Of a DNA stretch of 64,000 nt, positions 47,338-57,417 are shown one piece after another (position 1 is the stretch's first letter; each line of letters begins with the position of its first letter). The translations under genes and the position numbers were made by a program. The stretch is from JAOSJL01 sp963704035 (lineage in GTDB: Bacteria; Actinomycetota; Acidimicrobiia; IMCC26256; JAOSJL01): positions 1-64,000 of the forward strand of contig CAVPGR010000004.1 in NCBI GenBank assembly GCA_963704035.1. Direction: 5' to 3'. A model generated the notes under the pieces. That model saw nothing but the letters and a program-made list of their open reading frames with translations, made no database searches and was not told where the DNA came from.

Positions 47338-47368
47338 TTGAAAGGCCCGAGAAGGCCGTCGGTACACT
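47338..47368 (+). promoter_or_regulatory. Candidate promoter of the PEP carboxykinase gene
   Basis: TTGAAA (47338-47343) and TACACT (47363-47368) are separated by 19 bases and lie 34 bases before the pckG start. The spacing is slightly long, so this is only plausible. Confidence 0.4.
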
Positions 47369-47401
47369 GCTGCGTATTCCCCCTCTGCGAGGAGTGCAGC
47401 C

Positions 47402-49214
47402 GTGGTGAACGCTCTCGAGAACGCGCCGACGGGGCACGCGAGGTTGCTCGGCTGGGTCCGTGAGCAGGTCGAGCTCTGCGAGCCCGACGACGTCCACTGG
47501 TGCGACGGCTCCGACGAGGAGTTCAACCTCCTCTGCGATCAGCTGGTCGAGGCAGGCACGCTCAAACAGCTCGACGCCCGGAAGCGTCCCGGTTCCTACT
47601 GGGCGGCCTCCGACCCGAGCGACGTCGCTCGCGTGGAGGACCGCACCTTCATCTGCTCGGCCGACGAGGACGACGCCGGGCCGACCAACAACTGGACCGA
47701 CCCCACCGAGATGCGCTCCACGCTCGATGGGCTCTTCCGGGGTTGCATGCGTGGCCGAACCATGTACGTCGTGCCGTTCAGCATGGGGCCGCTCGGATCT
47801 TCGCTGAGCTACGTCGGCGTCGAGATCACCGACTCCGCCTACGTGGCCGCCAGCATGCGGACGATGACGCGCGATGGGCACCGGCGCGCTCGAGGTGCTC
47901 GGCGATGACGGCGAGTTCGTCCCGTGCATGCACTCGGTCGGCGCTCCCCTCGCTGACGGCGACGCCGATGTGCCGTGGCCCTGCAATGCCGACAACAAGT
48001 ACATCGTGCATTTCCCCGAGACCCGCGAGATCTGGAGTTACGGCTCCGGGTACGGCGGCAACGCCCTCCTCGGCAAGAAGTGCTTCGCTCTACGCATCGC
48101 CTCGGTCATCGCCCGCGACGAGGGCTGGCTCGCCGAGCACATGCTGATCCTCAAGCTGACCGCACCCGACGGTCGCGTCCACTACGTCGCCGCCGCGTTC
48201 CCCTCCGCCTGCGGCAAGACCAACCTGGCGATGCTCATCCCCACCCTGCCCGGTTGGAAAGCCGAGACGATCGGCGACGACATCGCCTGGATGAAGTTCG
48301 GTGACGACGGCCGCCTCTACGCGATCAACCCCGAGGCGGGCTTCTTCGGCGTGGCGCCCGGCACCGGGATGGACACCAACCCCAACGCCATGCTGACGCT
48401 GACGCGGAACACGATCTTCACCAACACGGCGCTCACCGACGACGGCGACGTGTGGTGGGAAGGGATGACGGAAGACACCCCGGCACACCTCACGGATTGG
48501 CGACAGAACGACTGGACGCCGGAGTCCGACACGCCGGCGGCCCATCCCAACTCGCGCTTCTGCGTGCCGGCCGCCCAGTGCCCGGTCATCGCTCCCGAAT
48601 GGGAGGACCCCGCGGGCGTTCCGATCTCGGCGATTCTGTTCGGCGGGCGGCGCGCCGACACGATTCCGCTCGTGTTCGAGTCGCGCAGCTGGCGCCACGG
48701 GGTCTTCGGAGGCTCCATCATGGGATCGGAGAAGACCGCGGCGGCCGTCGGTGATCTCGGGGCTCTGCGCCACGACCCGTTCGCCATGTTGCCGTTCTGC
48801 GGCTACCACATGGCCGACTATTTCGGGCACTGGCTGTCGATGACCGAGCGCACCGACGAGTCGAAGCTCCCGAAGATCTTCGGCGTCAACTGGTTCCGCA
48901 AGGACGACGACGGCACGTTCCTGTGGCCCGGTTTCGGCGACAACTCCCGCGTCCTGGCGTGGATCGCCGACCGGGTCGACGGGCGCGCCGGCGCACAGGA
49001 GACGCCGATCGGAGCGGTCCCCGGCCCCGACGATCTCGACCTCGACGGGTTGGACCTCTCGGACGATGCGTTGGCGGCAGCGTTGGCCGTCGACGCGGAC
49101 GAGTGGAGAGCCGAGCTGCCCCGCATCGAGGAGCACTTCGCCTCCTTCGGCGAGAAACTCCCCCCGGCGTTGCGCGACGAGCTCGACGAGCTCAAGAGCC
49201 GCCTCGGCGGTTGA
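47402..49214 (+). CDS. pckG: Phosphoenolpyruvate carboxykinase (GTP), one frameshift
   Basis: Converts oxaloacetate to PEP for gluconeogenesis, or the reverse. About 604 residues, normal for the GTP form. Active-site features: YVVPFSMGPLGSSLSYVGVE near 120, KCFALRIASVIARDEGWLAE, the kinase loop AAFPSACGKTNLAMLIPTLP with the reactive Cys, ETIGDDIAWMKF, and GGRRADTIPLVFESRSWRHG. The frame slips by one base near 47873, between VAASMRTMTR and MGTGALEVLGDDGEF. Start GTG 47402 or 47405. Nucleotide use is inferred from the GTP-type sequence blocks. Confidence 0.95.
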
Positions 49215-49276
49215 CGCCGTTTCCGCAGCCGTCCGTGTCGGCCTACCATGCGGGAAGCGACCAAGGAGATCCGACC

Positions 49277-49513
49277 ATGGCGGTCAAAGCGTACGTGCTC
49301 ATCCAGACCGAGGTCGGCAAAGCGTCCGACGTCGCCGCCGAAGCCCGGGCGATTCCGGGCGTGGTCTCGGCCGAAGACGTCACCGGCCCCTACGACGTGA
49401 TCGTGCAGACCCAGGCCGACAACATGGACGACCTCGGCAAGATGGTGGTCTCCCAGATCCAGCTCGTGGAGGGCATCACGCGCACGCTCACGTGCCCGGT
49501 GGTCAACCTCTGA
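49277..49513 (+). CDS. Stand-alone Lrp/AsnC ligand-binding (RAM) domain protein
   Basis: 78 residues: VKAYVLIQTEVGKASDVAAE, SAEDVTGPYDVIVQTQAD and LGKMVVSQIQLVEGI. This is the effector-binding half of Lrp/AsnC regulators without a DNA-binding domain. Such proteins bind amino acids or act as subunits modulating full-length regulators. Good AAGGAGAT site before ATG 49277. Its end overlaps the convergent ddl frame. Confidence 0.9.
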   Translation: MAVKAYVLIQTEVGKASDVAAEARAIPGVVSAEDVTGPYDVIVQTQADNMDDLGKMVVSQIQLVEGITRTLTCPVVNL

Positions 49514-50658
49514 GGTCGCGCGGCGTCGTCGGCCCGAGCGGAGCGCCGTTCCGCCCTGTCGAGAGCCAGCTCGATGAGCCGGTCGAGAAGATCCGCGTAG
49601 GTGAGCCCCGACGCCTCCCAGAGTTTCGGATACATCGAGATCGGGGTGAACCCCGGAATCGTGTTCACCTCGTTGACCACGAACCCTCGGCCCGGTGACC
49701 CGTCGGCGCGTTGTTCCTCGAAGAAGAAGTCGACACGCGCCATCGCCTCGCAACGACACGCGTCGAAGGCCCTCAGTGCCAGGGAGCGCACCTCGTCGGC
49801 CCGGTCGCCATCGAGGCGGGCCGGGACGTACAAATCGGCACCGTCGTCGTACTTGTCGGCGTACGTGTAGAACTCGGCTCCCGGAGCGATCTCGCCTGGA
49901 ACCGAGGTCTCGGGTGGGGCGTCACCGAGCACCGCCACCTCGATCTCGCGTCCCGTCACCATCTCTTCGACGAGCACCCACTCGTCGAACGCGAGCGCCG
50001 CATCGACCGCCGCATCGAGCTCTGGCTCGGCGCCGACCTTCGCGACACCGATCGACGAACCCATGTTGGCCGGCTTGACGAAACACGGATACCCGAGTTC
50101 GTTCGAAACCCGGGTCCGTAACGCGTCACGGTCACCGCCGACGCGGTGGTCGACCGATGCGGCCGTCGTCAGGCCCACCGCCGAGAACGCCCTCTTCGCC
50201 ATGATCTTGTCCATCGCCACCGCGGAACCCAGCACCCCCGAACCGACGTAGGCAATGCCTGCGAGCTCGAGAAGTCCTTGGACCGTGCCGTCCTCGCCGT
50301 AGGGGCCGTGGAGCACAGGGAACACCACGTCGGCTCGGAGGCCCGCTGCCGTGTCGAGGGTCGTGTCGACGGGGACGAGGTGGGGAGTACCGGGATCCGC
50401 GAGTTGTGCCACAGGGTCGCCACCCACATCGAAGGCCGCGGGAAGATCGCCCCGCTCGAGCGCCTTCGCCGCGTCGCCGGCGAGCAGCCAGCGACCCTCG
50501 CGTGTGATCCCCACCGGGATCACCTCGTAACGGTCCGGGTCGAGTGCGCCCGCCACTGATGCCGCGGTCACGCGCGACACGTCGTGCTCAGCGGAGCGTC
50601 CCCCGAACAGCACGACGATCCGCAGGCGTCGTCCGAAACTCCTGCTCGACCCGCTCAC
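49390..50658 (-). CDS. ddl: D-alanine--D-alanine ligase
   Basis: Makes the D-Ala-D-Ala dipeptide for peptidoglycan. The ATP-grasp core is clear: VLFGGRSAEHDVSRVTAASV, PVLHGPYGEDGTVQGLLELA, CFVKPANMGSSIGVAKVG, VEEMVTGREIEVAVLGD and FVVNEVNTIPGFTPISMYPK. The homologous part ends near 49545 (LLDRLIELALDRAERR). The frame stays open another 50 codons into the convergent Lrp-type gene, so the natural stop, probably near 49507-49540, may be lost to a one-base error. Start 50658. Confidence 0.94.
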   Translation of the reverse strand: MSGSSRSFGRRLRIVVLFGGRSAEHDVSRVTAASVAGALDPDRYEVIPVGITREGRWLLAGDAAKALERGDLPAAFDVGGDPVAQLADPGTPHLVPVDTTLDTAAGLRADVVFPVLHGPYGEDGTVQGLLELAGIAYVGSGVLGSAVAMDKIMAKRAFSAVGLTTAASVDHRVGGDRDALRTRVSNELGYPCFVKPANMGSSIGVAKVGAEPELDAAVDAALAFDEWVLVEEMVTGREIEVAVLGDAPPETSVPGEIAPGAEFYTYADKYDDGADLYVPARLDGDRADEVRSLALRAFDACRCEAMARVDFFFEEQRADGSPGRGFVVNEVNTIPGFTPISMYPKLWEASGLTYADLLDRLIELALDRAERRSARADDAARPQRLTTGHVSVRVMPSTSWIWETTILPRSSMLSAWVCTITS

Positions 50659-50670
50659 GCATTCACCCTG

Positions 50671-51048
50671 TCATCCGGCTCCGACCACCTGGAGAACGGC
50701 GCGGATCCCGACACCCATGAGAAAGAGGCCGACGAGGCCGTACATGAGCTCGAGACGCCCGCGCATGGCGTAGCGGTAGGAGTAGGCGAGGCCGACGGTG
50801 ATGAACGCGACGAAGCCGTAGAACATGTGGAATCGCTCGAGATTGGGATAGTCGCCACTCGACACGAGGATCACGCCGGTGAGCACCTGGAGCATGATCG
50901 CAGCCTCGGCGCCGATCGTGAGGCCCCACACCCACCGGCCGCGCAGTCCTTGCACCCTCCAGGCCAGGAGCGCGACCACTCCCGCGAGAGCGTTGGCGGC
51001 GATGGCCACCCAACCCCAGTACTCGTGAAACTCGCGCAGTGCGGCCAT
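50671..51048 (-). CDS. Four-helix membrane protein of unknown function
   Basis: 125 residues with four hydrophobic helices (WVAIAANALAGVVALLAWRV, WGLTIGAEAAIMLQVLTGVI, FYGFVAFITVGLAYSYRY, LMYGLVGLFLMGVGIRAVL). The loop YPNLERFHMFYGF contains a conserved-looking His/Tyr pair. Unbroken. It is transcribed with ddl (12-base gap). Small membrane proteins with HMFYG are common in actinobacteria; function not known. Confidence 0.78.
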   Translation of the reverse strand: MAALREFHEYWGWVAIAANALAGVVALLAWRVQGLRGRWVWGLTIGAEAAIMLQVLTGVILVSSGDYPNLERFHMFYGFVAFITVGLAYSYRYAMRGRLELMYGLVGLFLMGVGIRAVLQVVGAG

Positions 51049-51202
51049 GGGTCACCCGTCAGCCGGTGGGTCGACGGAGTCTCCCCCACCGGGTGCCCCG
51101 GTTCGCAACCCGCCGGGCTCGTGGAACGGGTGCAATGGGGGAAACGACCCCGGTGCCCTCCTGTGACTACGATCTGACCGGGCATGACCCGGGAGAACAA
51201 CG

Positions 51203-51907
51203 GTGGATCACGAAGTCGACGGGAGCGGCGCTGAATCGACCCAACCGACGATCCGCGTCCTGGTGGTAGACGATCACCAAATGTTCACTGAGAGCCTGGT
51301 GCGGCTTCTCGGCGACGAAACCGACGTGATCGTCTGCGGCACGGCACAGACCTCGAGCGAGGCCGTAGAGGCGGTGCGCTCCGACCGCCCCGACGTCGTG
51401 CTCCTCGACTACCAGCTTCCCGACGTCGACGGCGCCACCGCGGCACGCGACATTCTCGCCGTCGCACCCGGCACGAGAATCGTGGTTCTCACCGGATTCG
51501 CCGACGCAGCAAGCATCCACGCTGCGCTCGAGGCGGGGTGCGCGGGGTTCCTCACGAAGGACCGGGCCGCGTCGGAACTCATCGGCGCGGTGCGGGCTGC
51601 TCACGCCGGCGAGTCGCCGATCTCGTCAGACAGCGCGAGCATGCTCCTGTCTCAGCTCGGCACGAGATCCGACGCCGGCGCTCCCTCGGTGGCACTGACC
51701 GATCGGGAGAAGGAAGTTCTTGTCTTGATCGCGCAGGGTCTCTCCAACCAGGCGATCGCCGACGAGATGTTCATCAGCGTCAACACGGTGCGCAACCACG
51801 TTCAGAACGTGAACAGGAAGCTGGGAGCCACCAGCAAACTGGAAACAGCGTCCATCGCCCGACAACGCGGGCTCATCGCCCGCCCTCAGCCTCGCGCGAG
51901 CAGCTGA
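51203..51907 (+). CDS. NarL/LuxR-type response regulator
   Basis: 234 residues, unbroken. Receiver domain: acidic pair in VLVVDDHQMFTESLV, phospho-acceptor Asp in VVLLDYQLPDVDGATAARDI near 68, Thr/Ala in VVLTGFADA, Lys in GFLTKDRAA. Output domain: LTDREKEVLVLIAQGLSNQA and FISVNTVRNHVQNVNRKLGA, a LuxR helix-turn-helix. GTG start. It ends 31 bases from the convergent hybrid histidine kinase, a probable partner. Confidence 0.95.
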   Translation: MDHEVDGSGAESTQPTIRVLVVDDHQMFTESLVRLLGDETDVIVCGTAQTSSEAVEAVRSDRPDVVLLDYQLPDVDGATAARDILAVAPGTRIVVLTGFADAASIHAALEAGCAGFLTKDRAASELIGAVRAAHAGESPISSDSASMLLSQLGTRSDAGAPSVALTDREKEVLVLIAQGLSNQAIADEMFISVNTVRNHVQNVNRKLGATSKLETASIARQRGLIARPQPRASS

Positions 51908-51938
51908 GGCTGCGGTCTCGTGTCTAGCCGGCACGGGA

Positions 51939-54715
51939 TCAGGTGTCCCGATCCTCGATCGCCGCTCTGACGGCGCCGAGGAGGGCGTCCTCGGACATCG
52001 GCTTGGCCAGAACGCGTAAGTCCGTCGTCCCGAGAACCGTCGAGATCCTCCGCGTAGCCCGACATGAGGAGGACGCCGATCTCGGGGTGCCGGGCTCGTG
52101 TCTTCGCAACCAGGTCTGAGCCGTTCATGTCGGGCATCCGGATGTCGGACAGGAGCAGAGACGGAGCGATCGGCGTGTTCTGCACGACGTCGAGAGCTGT
52201 CAGCGGATCCGACACGGTGACGACGTGATAGCCCCCGGCTTGCAGGATGCGCTCCGTCGACTCGAGGATCGCCCGTTCGTCGTCGACGACCACGACGAGT
52301 TCCCCGGCGGCTTCGTCGCCGGTTCGCACGCGGTCGAGCTGTGCGCGCGTCCGGGAATCGACGAACGACGAACCCACGGCGACCATTTCGGCCGGGACCG
52401 GTTCGTCGGTGAGGGGGAGGTACAGCGACACGGTCGTGCCCACGCCCGGCTCGGAGTCGATCGTGATGTGTCCGCCCGCCCTGTCGACGATCCCGTAGGC
52501 GGAGGCGAGGCCGAGTCCGGAGCCGCCCTCGTTCGCTCTGGTCGTGTAGAAGGGCTCGAAGGCCCGCTCCACGACCTCGGGCGCCATCCCGATCCCCGTG
52601 TCCTCCACGTCGAGAACCGCGTACTCGCCGGCGGCCATGTCGCGCGCAGCAGCCTCCCCCGCTCCCACGAACATCCGGCGAATTCGGAGATGGAGCCTAC
52701 CGCCTTCCGGCGTCGCGTGGCGCGCGTTCAGCACCAGGTTCACCACGACCTGTTCGAACTGGCCGGGATCCACGTTGACACGCAGTGGCTCGGACAGTTC
52801 GGCGAATGGCCAGGTCGTAGGTCGGGCCCACAGATCGGTCGAGCCGCGCGGCGATCTCTCCGACGGCATCGTTGATCTCGAAGACCCGGGGCTCGGAGGG
52901 CTCGCGTCGACCGAACAACACCAGGTCGCGGACGAGTGCCGCTGCCTCTTTCGGCCGCGGCACGGATCTGGGCCACGTCATCCGCGGCCTGCTCGTCGTC
53001 GGCGACGGCCTTCTCGACGAAGCCCGAGTAGTTGAGGATGATGCCGAGCAGGTTGTTGAAGTCGTGGGCCACACCGCCGGCGAGCCGACCCAGGCTCTCC
53101 ATGCGCTGCGCATGTTGGAGTTGCGCCTCCAGGCGCTCGTTGACACGGCGAACCTGGAGGCTTTCGAGTCGTCGTTCGCGCTCGATGAGACGCTCGGTGG
53201 CACGCTTGCGCTCGGTCACATCACGCACGGTGCACGCCACGTGGCCCTCCGCGAGAGGCGCGAAACGCGCCTCGTAGGAACGCACTCGATCGTCCCACGG
53301 CAGCTCGTACTCGACACGTGCTTCCTCACCGGTCTGCCGCACCCGGGAGAGGGCAGCGTCCAGGGCCGTGGCGGCAGGCTCGGGCAGCACTTCGCTCTGC
53401 GTCTTTCCGAGGACACTGCTCGGGGGAACAAACGGGGCCCTCACCCACGAAGCCGAGGTAGCGGTCGGCGCGGTCGAACAGGAAGTACAGGTCGCCGAAG
53501 GCGGTGACCTGCGCTTCGAGCTCCGCTCTGCTCTGCTCGGCCGACTCCTCCGCCCGGAGCCGGTCGGTGACATCGCGGGCGATCAGGACAAAGCCCTTCT
53601 CGAGGGGATCGTCCCGTCCGACCACGAAGACGGAACCCTCCATGTACACGTAGGACCCGTCGGCGTGTCGCACACGGATGATCCCCGATGCCGAGTAGGT
53701 CGGATCGCGGCGCATCTTCTCGGCTTCGGCGCTGGCCCGCTCGAGTTCGTCGGGGTGGAAGTACTCGAGGATGCTGCGACCCACCTGCTCGTCGGGCGGG
53801 AAGCCCAGGACACGTTCGATCGTCGGGCTCACCCAGGTGATCTCACCCTGGTCCTCGTAGGCCACGATCACCTCCTCGGAGTGTTCGAAGAGGGTGGCGA
53901 GGCGTTCGTCGGACCGCCAGACGCTGCTCGAGAGCTTCGTGCTGCTGCGTGGTATCGAGGAAGACGCAGACGGCGAAGGCCGGACGGCCGTGTGGATCCA
54001 CGACGGTCATGACGATCTCGCGGACCCACACACCGGAGCCGTCACCGCGTAGCAAGCGGTGATCCCACTCGGCCTGGCGCGTCGAGCCGTCGGTGAGCGG
54101 GGCGAACATCGGGGTCTCGAGACGATCAACGGGATGAATGAGTGCCCGGTGCGCGCACCCGCGCAACTCATCGGCACGTCGGTCGACCAGCCGTTCCAAC
54201 GCGGCATTCGCGGTCACGATGTCGCCGACGGCGCCCACCTCCACGCTCACGAGCGCCATCCCGAGCGGTGCCTCCCTCCAGATGACGTCGAAACGGGATG
54301 CGACGTCGGCCATGACGGCGCGTGCGAACGCGTAGCGGTCCGTGACATCGTGCAGAAGCGTGACGGAACCCCGCGGCTCGCCCTGCTCGTCGGACATCGG
54401 ATCCGTCGTCACGGAGATCCAACGCTTCTCTCCGTCCGTACCCGGGAGACCGACGACAACATCCCGGACAGGCGGGCCCGTACCGAGCAACCGTTGAGCA
54501 GCCGAGACCACGGGTGAGCTGCCACCGTTGTCTTCGGCCGACTCGTACTCCGCGACGACTTCCGAGGGATCGGAGTCCAGGTCGATGCCACCGGCGTGCA
54601 GGAGAGCCCTGGCGGAGGCGCTCGCGTAGACGAGACCGCCGTCGCTATCGCGGATGACGATGCCGTCGCTCAGGGCCTCGAGAGCCTCTGTGAACTCAGG
54701 TGGAGCCGCTCCCAT
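51939..54715 (-). CDS. Multi-PAS hybrid histidine kinase with C-terminal receiver, several frameshifts
   Basis: About 925 residues. ATG 54715 opens with a PAS domain (EALSDGIVIRDSDGGLVYAS), a second PAS (RFDVIWREAPLGMALVSVEV), a third (VIVAYEDQGEITWVSPTIER) and a partial fourth (FGDLYFLFDRADRYLGFVGE). The phospho-acceptor His is in LGRLAGGVAHDFNNLLGIIL, then HATPase motifs VVVNLVLNARHATPEGGRLH, DVEDTGIGMAPEVVERAF and GGSGLGLASAYGIVDRAGG. The receiver has VVVDDERAILESTERIL and LLLSDIRMPDMNGSDLVA, ending AAIEDRDT. No membrane segment, so it senses in the cytoplasm. Breaks near 53925, 53430, 52945, 52810 and 52015. Confidence 0.88.
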
Positions 54716-54810
54716 GACCTCTCCATCGGCAGGGCGCCCGGCGTCGTGAAGCCCCGAGACACCGCGTTCCAAGTACTCCCCCGCCGCCGGTCGCTCTCTG
54801 TGTCGACCGG

Positions 54811-55665
54811 TCAGCGTTCTTCGCGCAGAAAGCGTTCGATTTCGCTCGCCAGCTCGTCGCCGGACGGAAGATCCTCGTCGAAGAGCCGGCCCCGGGCGGA
54901 CTCCTCGTTCTCGGCGGCTTCGATCTGCTCGACGAGCTCGGCCACCTCTGGTCGCTCCGTCACGCTTTCCTCGACCTTGGCAAGCCATGCCTCGCACTGC
55001 GCGTCGAGGATCCCGGCATCGACGCGGAGGCGTCCGACCTCGGCGAGTCGGGTGAACAGGGCACGCATGGCCGGAGGCACGGTTGCTCCCGAGAGGTAGT
55101 GCGGAACCTGCGCCCACAGACCCACGGCAGGCGTGCCGCGCTCGGCGAACGCGACCGCGAGAGCGGTCTGCGCTCCCGTAGGGCCGTCGTAGTCCGCGCG
55201 CTGTCCCCCGAGCTCGCGCGCGAGGTCTGCGCTCGAACTCGTCGACAGGACCGTTGTCGGACGCCGGTGTGACACGGTCGCGGGCATTCCCCCGAGCGTG
55301 ACGACGTCGCGAACGTCGAGTCGGTCCGCCGCCTCCAGGACCTCGGCGATGAGCGTCGGCCAGTGCAGCGAGGGTTCGGCTCCTCGCATGACGACGACGT
55401 CACGTGCGGCCCGCCCTGCGACGAGCTCGATCTCGGGCCAGCTGATCGAGCGTGTGACCCCACCGGCGAGATCCACGGTGGGGCGCGTCTGCTGGAGGTC
55501 GACATCATCGGCGAGCGGCACGGTCGCGAAGCGTCGCGCACCCTCGAGTTGGTCGATCGTGAGTGCCGCGGTCGCCGCGCCGGCGAGACCGGCATCGACC
55601 CACCCGGACAGCGCGACGACCAGTAGCGTGTCGCGTAGCTCCGGCCACCGTTCCACGTCGAGCAT
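54811..55665 (-). CDS. PAC2-family protein
   Basis: 284 residues from ATG 55665 (MLDVERWPELRDTLLVVALS). PAC2-type segments: GWVDAGLAGAATAALTID, PEIELVAGRAARDVVVMRGA, VTLGGMPATVSHRRPTTVLS and GLWAQVPHYLSGATVPPAMR. PAC2 proteins act in proteasome assembly in eukaryotes; in actinobacteria this family may influence the proteasome or another complex. Role unproven. Preceded by the 50-base direct repeats. Confidence 0.86.
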   Translation of the reverse strand: MLDVERWPELRDTLLVVALSGWVDAGLAGAATAALTIDQLEGARRFATVPLADDVDLQQTRPTVDLAGGVTRSISWPEIELVAGRAARDVVVMRGAEPSLHWPTLIAEVLEAADRLDVRDVVTLGGMPATVSHRRPTTVLSTSSSADLARELGGQRADYDGPTGAQTALAVAFAERGTPAVGLWAQVPHYLSGATVPPAMRALFTRLAEVGRLRVDAGILDAQCEAWLAKVEESVTERPEVAELVEQIEAAENEESARGRLFDEDLPSGDELASEIERFLREER

Positions 55666-55697
55666 TCCCCCACTGTACGAGAGCCACGCCACGGTCA

Positions 55698-55836
55698 CCC
55701 GAGGCGTGGCCCAACGGCCCGGTGCCGAAGGCACCAAGAGCGGCTAGCCCGGAGCCGAGGAGCAGCGGCGCAGGTATCCTGCGTCGCCCGAGGCGTGGCC
55801 CAGCGGCCCGGTGCCGAAGGCACCAAGAGCGGCTAG
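55698..55836. repeat. Two 50-base direct repeats, 89 bases apart
   Basis: CCCGAGGCGTGGCCCAACGG and the rest of a 50-base unit occur at 55698-55747 and 55787-55836 with one mismatch (CAACGG/CAGCGG). The unit contains GGTGCC-GAA-GGCACC, a six-base hairpin. The second copy includes the stop codon of the upstream minus-strand gene. Confidence 0.9.
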
Positions 55837-56418
55837 AAAGCTCGTTCCACGAGTGCTCGCGCGTCGGGTGTGAGCGCCAGATCGGCGATCTCATCGCGCG
55901 CCCGTTCCGACATCTTGCGCGCCGTTCGACGTAGGACACCAATGACCTTGTCCTCGTCGAGGCGATCGGCGAGCGCCGTGAGCTGCGTCTCGAGGAACAC
56001 GAGACAGAGAGCGTCCTCCAGGGTCTGCGCGTCCGGGTCGTCATCAGGTGCCCGCTTCTCGACCAGTTCGACGCACACGACTGACCGTGCCCTCGCCGAA
56101 ACCCTCGGCCGACAGAATCTCTGCCGTCAGCGACCCGTGGTGCGAGTGGAGGTCGTCACGCCACCGCAAGTAGCCCACGCGTCCGCTCGGATAGGTGTGC
56201 CGCGGGATCTCCCACCGTCGGATGTGGTGGGCACGCGCGGCAAGCAGCAGAACATCCGATGGATTCGCGTCGAGCCGTCGGACCCACGCCGTCACGAGGT
56301 CGGCGTCCACGAGCGCCTTGGGTCGGCGCGTCGTCCCCACCTCGGCCCGTTCGGGGTCTCGCCCGTTGGCGGCGTCGATCGCACGGATGGCTGCGTCGAC
56401 GCGCGGATCCCGGGGAAT
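55833..56418 (-). CDS. DUF4202-family protein, one frameshift
   Basis: About 195 residues. Family blocks: RVDAAIRAIDAANGRDPERA, LLLAARAHHIRRWEIPRHTY, PSGRVGYLRWRDDLHSHHGS, QTLEDALCLVFLETQLTALA and VIGVLRRTARKMSERARDEI, ending ALVERAF. His-rich positions (AHHIRRWEIPR) suggest metal binding. A one-base break lies near 56085. The start is not resolved: the frame is open above 56418 and overlaps the DUF6159 stop, so coupling is likely. Confidence 0.85.
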
Positions 56419-56420
56419 CG

Positions 56421-57308
56421 TCAGGCGCCCGTCGACCCCGTCGAAGCCGACGATCCGAAGCCCTTCTTCTTGGGCTTGAACGCCTGCGCCAGGTTCGTCT
56501 GCTCGAAACCACGCGGCAGTTCACCGTCGGTGGCGAACCTGTAAAGCGCCGTCTGGAAGATCCCGCTGAGTGCCGTCATGACGGGCATGGCGACGACGGC
56601 GACGATCCCTCCGAGCACGATGAGCAGCACGCCGAGGGCGAGGGACGAACCATTGGCCACGAGAAGCACCCCGATCCCGATCAGCGCGGCCGCGGGGAGC
56701 ATCACGAGGAATCCGATCAGACCAATCCCGCCGTTGCCGATGACGTTCTCTCCCCAGGTCTTCTTGAACAACGCACCCGACTTCTTGAGCCCGTCGCGCA
56801 CGCCGATTCCCTCGATCACGAGGATCGGAAGCACCAGGAACGTCACCAACGCCCACGCCAGGCCGAACAGGCTCGCCACGATCGTCCCGATGAACCCGAA
56901 ACGCTCGGCGATCGCCCGCAGGATGATGTTCACCGTTGTGGTCACCAGCGACCATTCGAGGATCTTGCGCTTTCGTGCCCACGCTCCGCTCAGAGCACCG
57001 GAGAAGTTCGTGTCTCGTCCTTCGAGGCGTTCGTTGGCGGCGAAGACCACCGCCGCGTTGAAGAAGATGGTGATGAACCCGAGTACGAAGTACAGAACAC
57101 CGATCAGGACCCAGTCGGCGACGCTTCCGAACGACGACTCCGCATCCCCGAAGAGCACGTCGACACCGACGAGCGGCAGAGCGAACGTCGCAATGACGAC
57201 GATCGAGGCGAGCGCCGACACGACCGGGAGCCACACGAGACCGGGTTCGTCGCGCAAGACCCGCCACGAGGCCTTCACGAGCCCGACGGAGTTCTTGAAG
57301 GTTCCCAT
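56421..57308 (-). CDS. DUF6159-family membrane protein
   Basis: 295 residues, unbroken, with six to seven membrane segments: LVWLPVVSALASIVVIATFA, WVLIGVLYFVLGFITIFFNA, GLIGFLVMLPAAALIGIGVL and LALGVLLIVLGGIVAVVAMP. The opening GTFKNSVGLVKASWRVLRDE is the usual start of this family. The C-terminus is lysine-rich. ATG 57308 chosen over an upstream frame. Function unknown; the family is widespread in actinobacteria. Confidence 0.85.
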   Translation of the reverse strand: MGTFKNSVGLVKASWRVLRDEPGLVWLPVVSALASIVVIATFALPLVGVDVLFGDAESSFGSVADWVLIGVLYFVLGFITIFFNAAVVFAANERLEGRDTNFSGALSGAWARKRKILEWSLVTTTVNIILRAIAERFGFIGTIVASLFGLAWALVTFLVLPILVIEGIGVRDGLKKSGALFKKTWGENVIGNGGIGLIGFLVMLPAAALIGIGVLLVANGSSLALGVLLIVLGGIVAVVAMPVMTALSGIFQTALYRFATDGELPRGFEQTNLAQAFKPKKKGFGSSASTGSTGA

Positions 57309-57417
57309 CCGGTTCAGTATTCCACACTCTCGGGGGGCTCCGAACGTCACGCGAGATCGCGTCGAAGACCGGACCGAATGCACCGTCGGTGGGTGGCCGC
57401 GGCGTTAGCGTCAAGCG

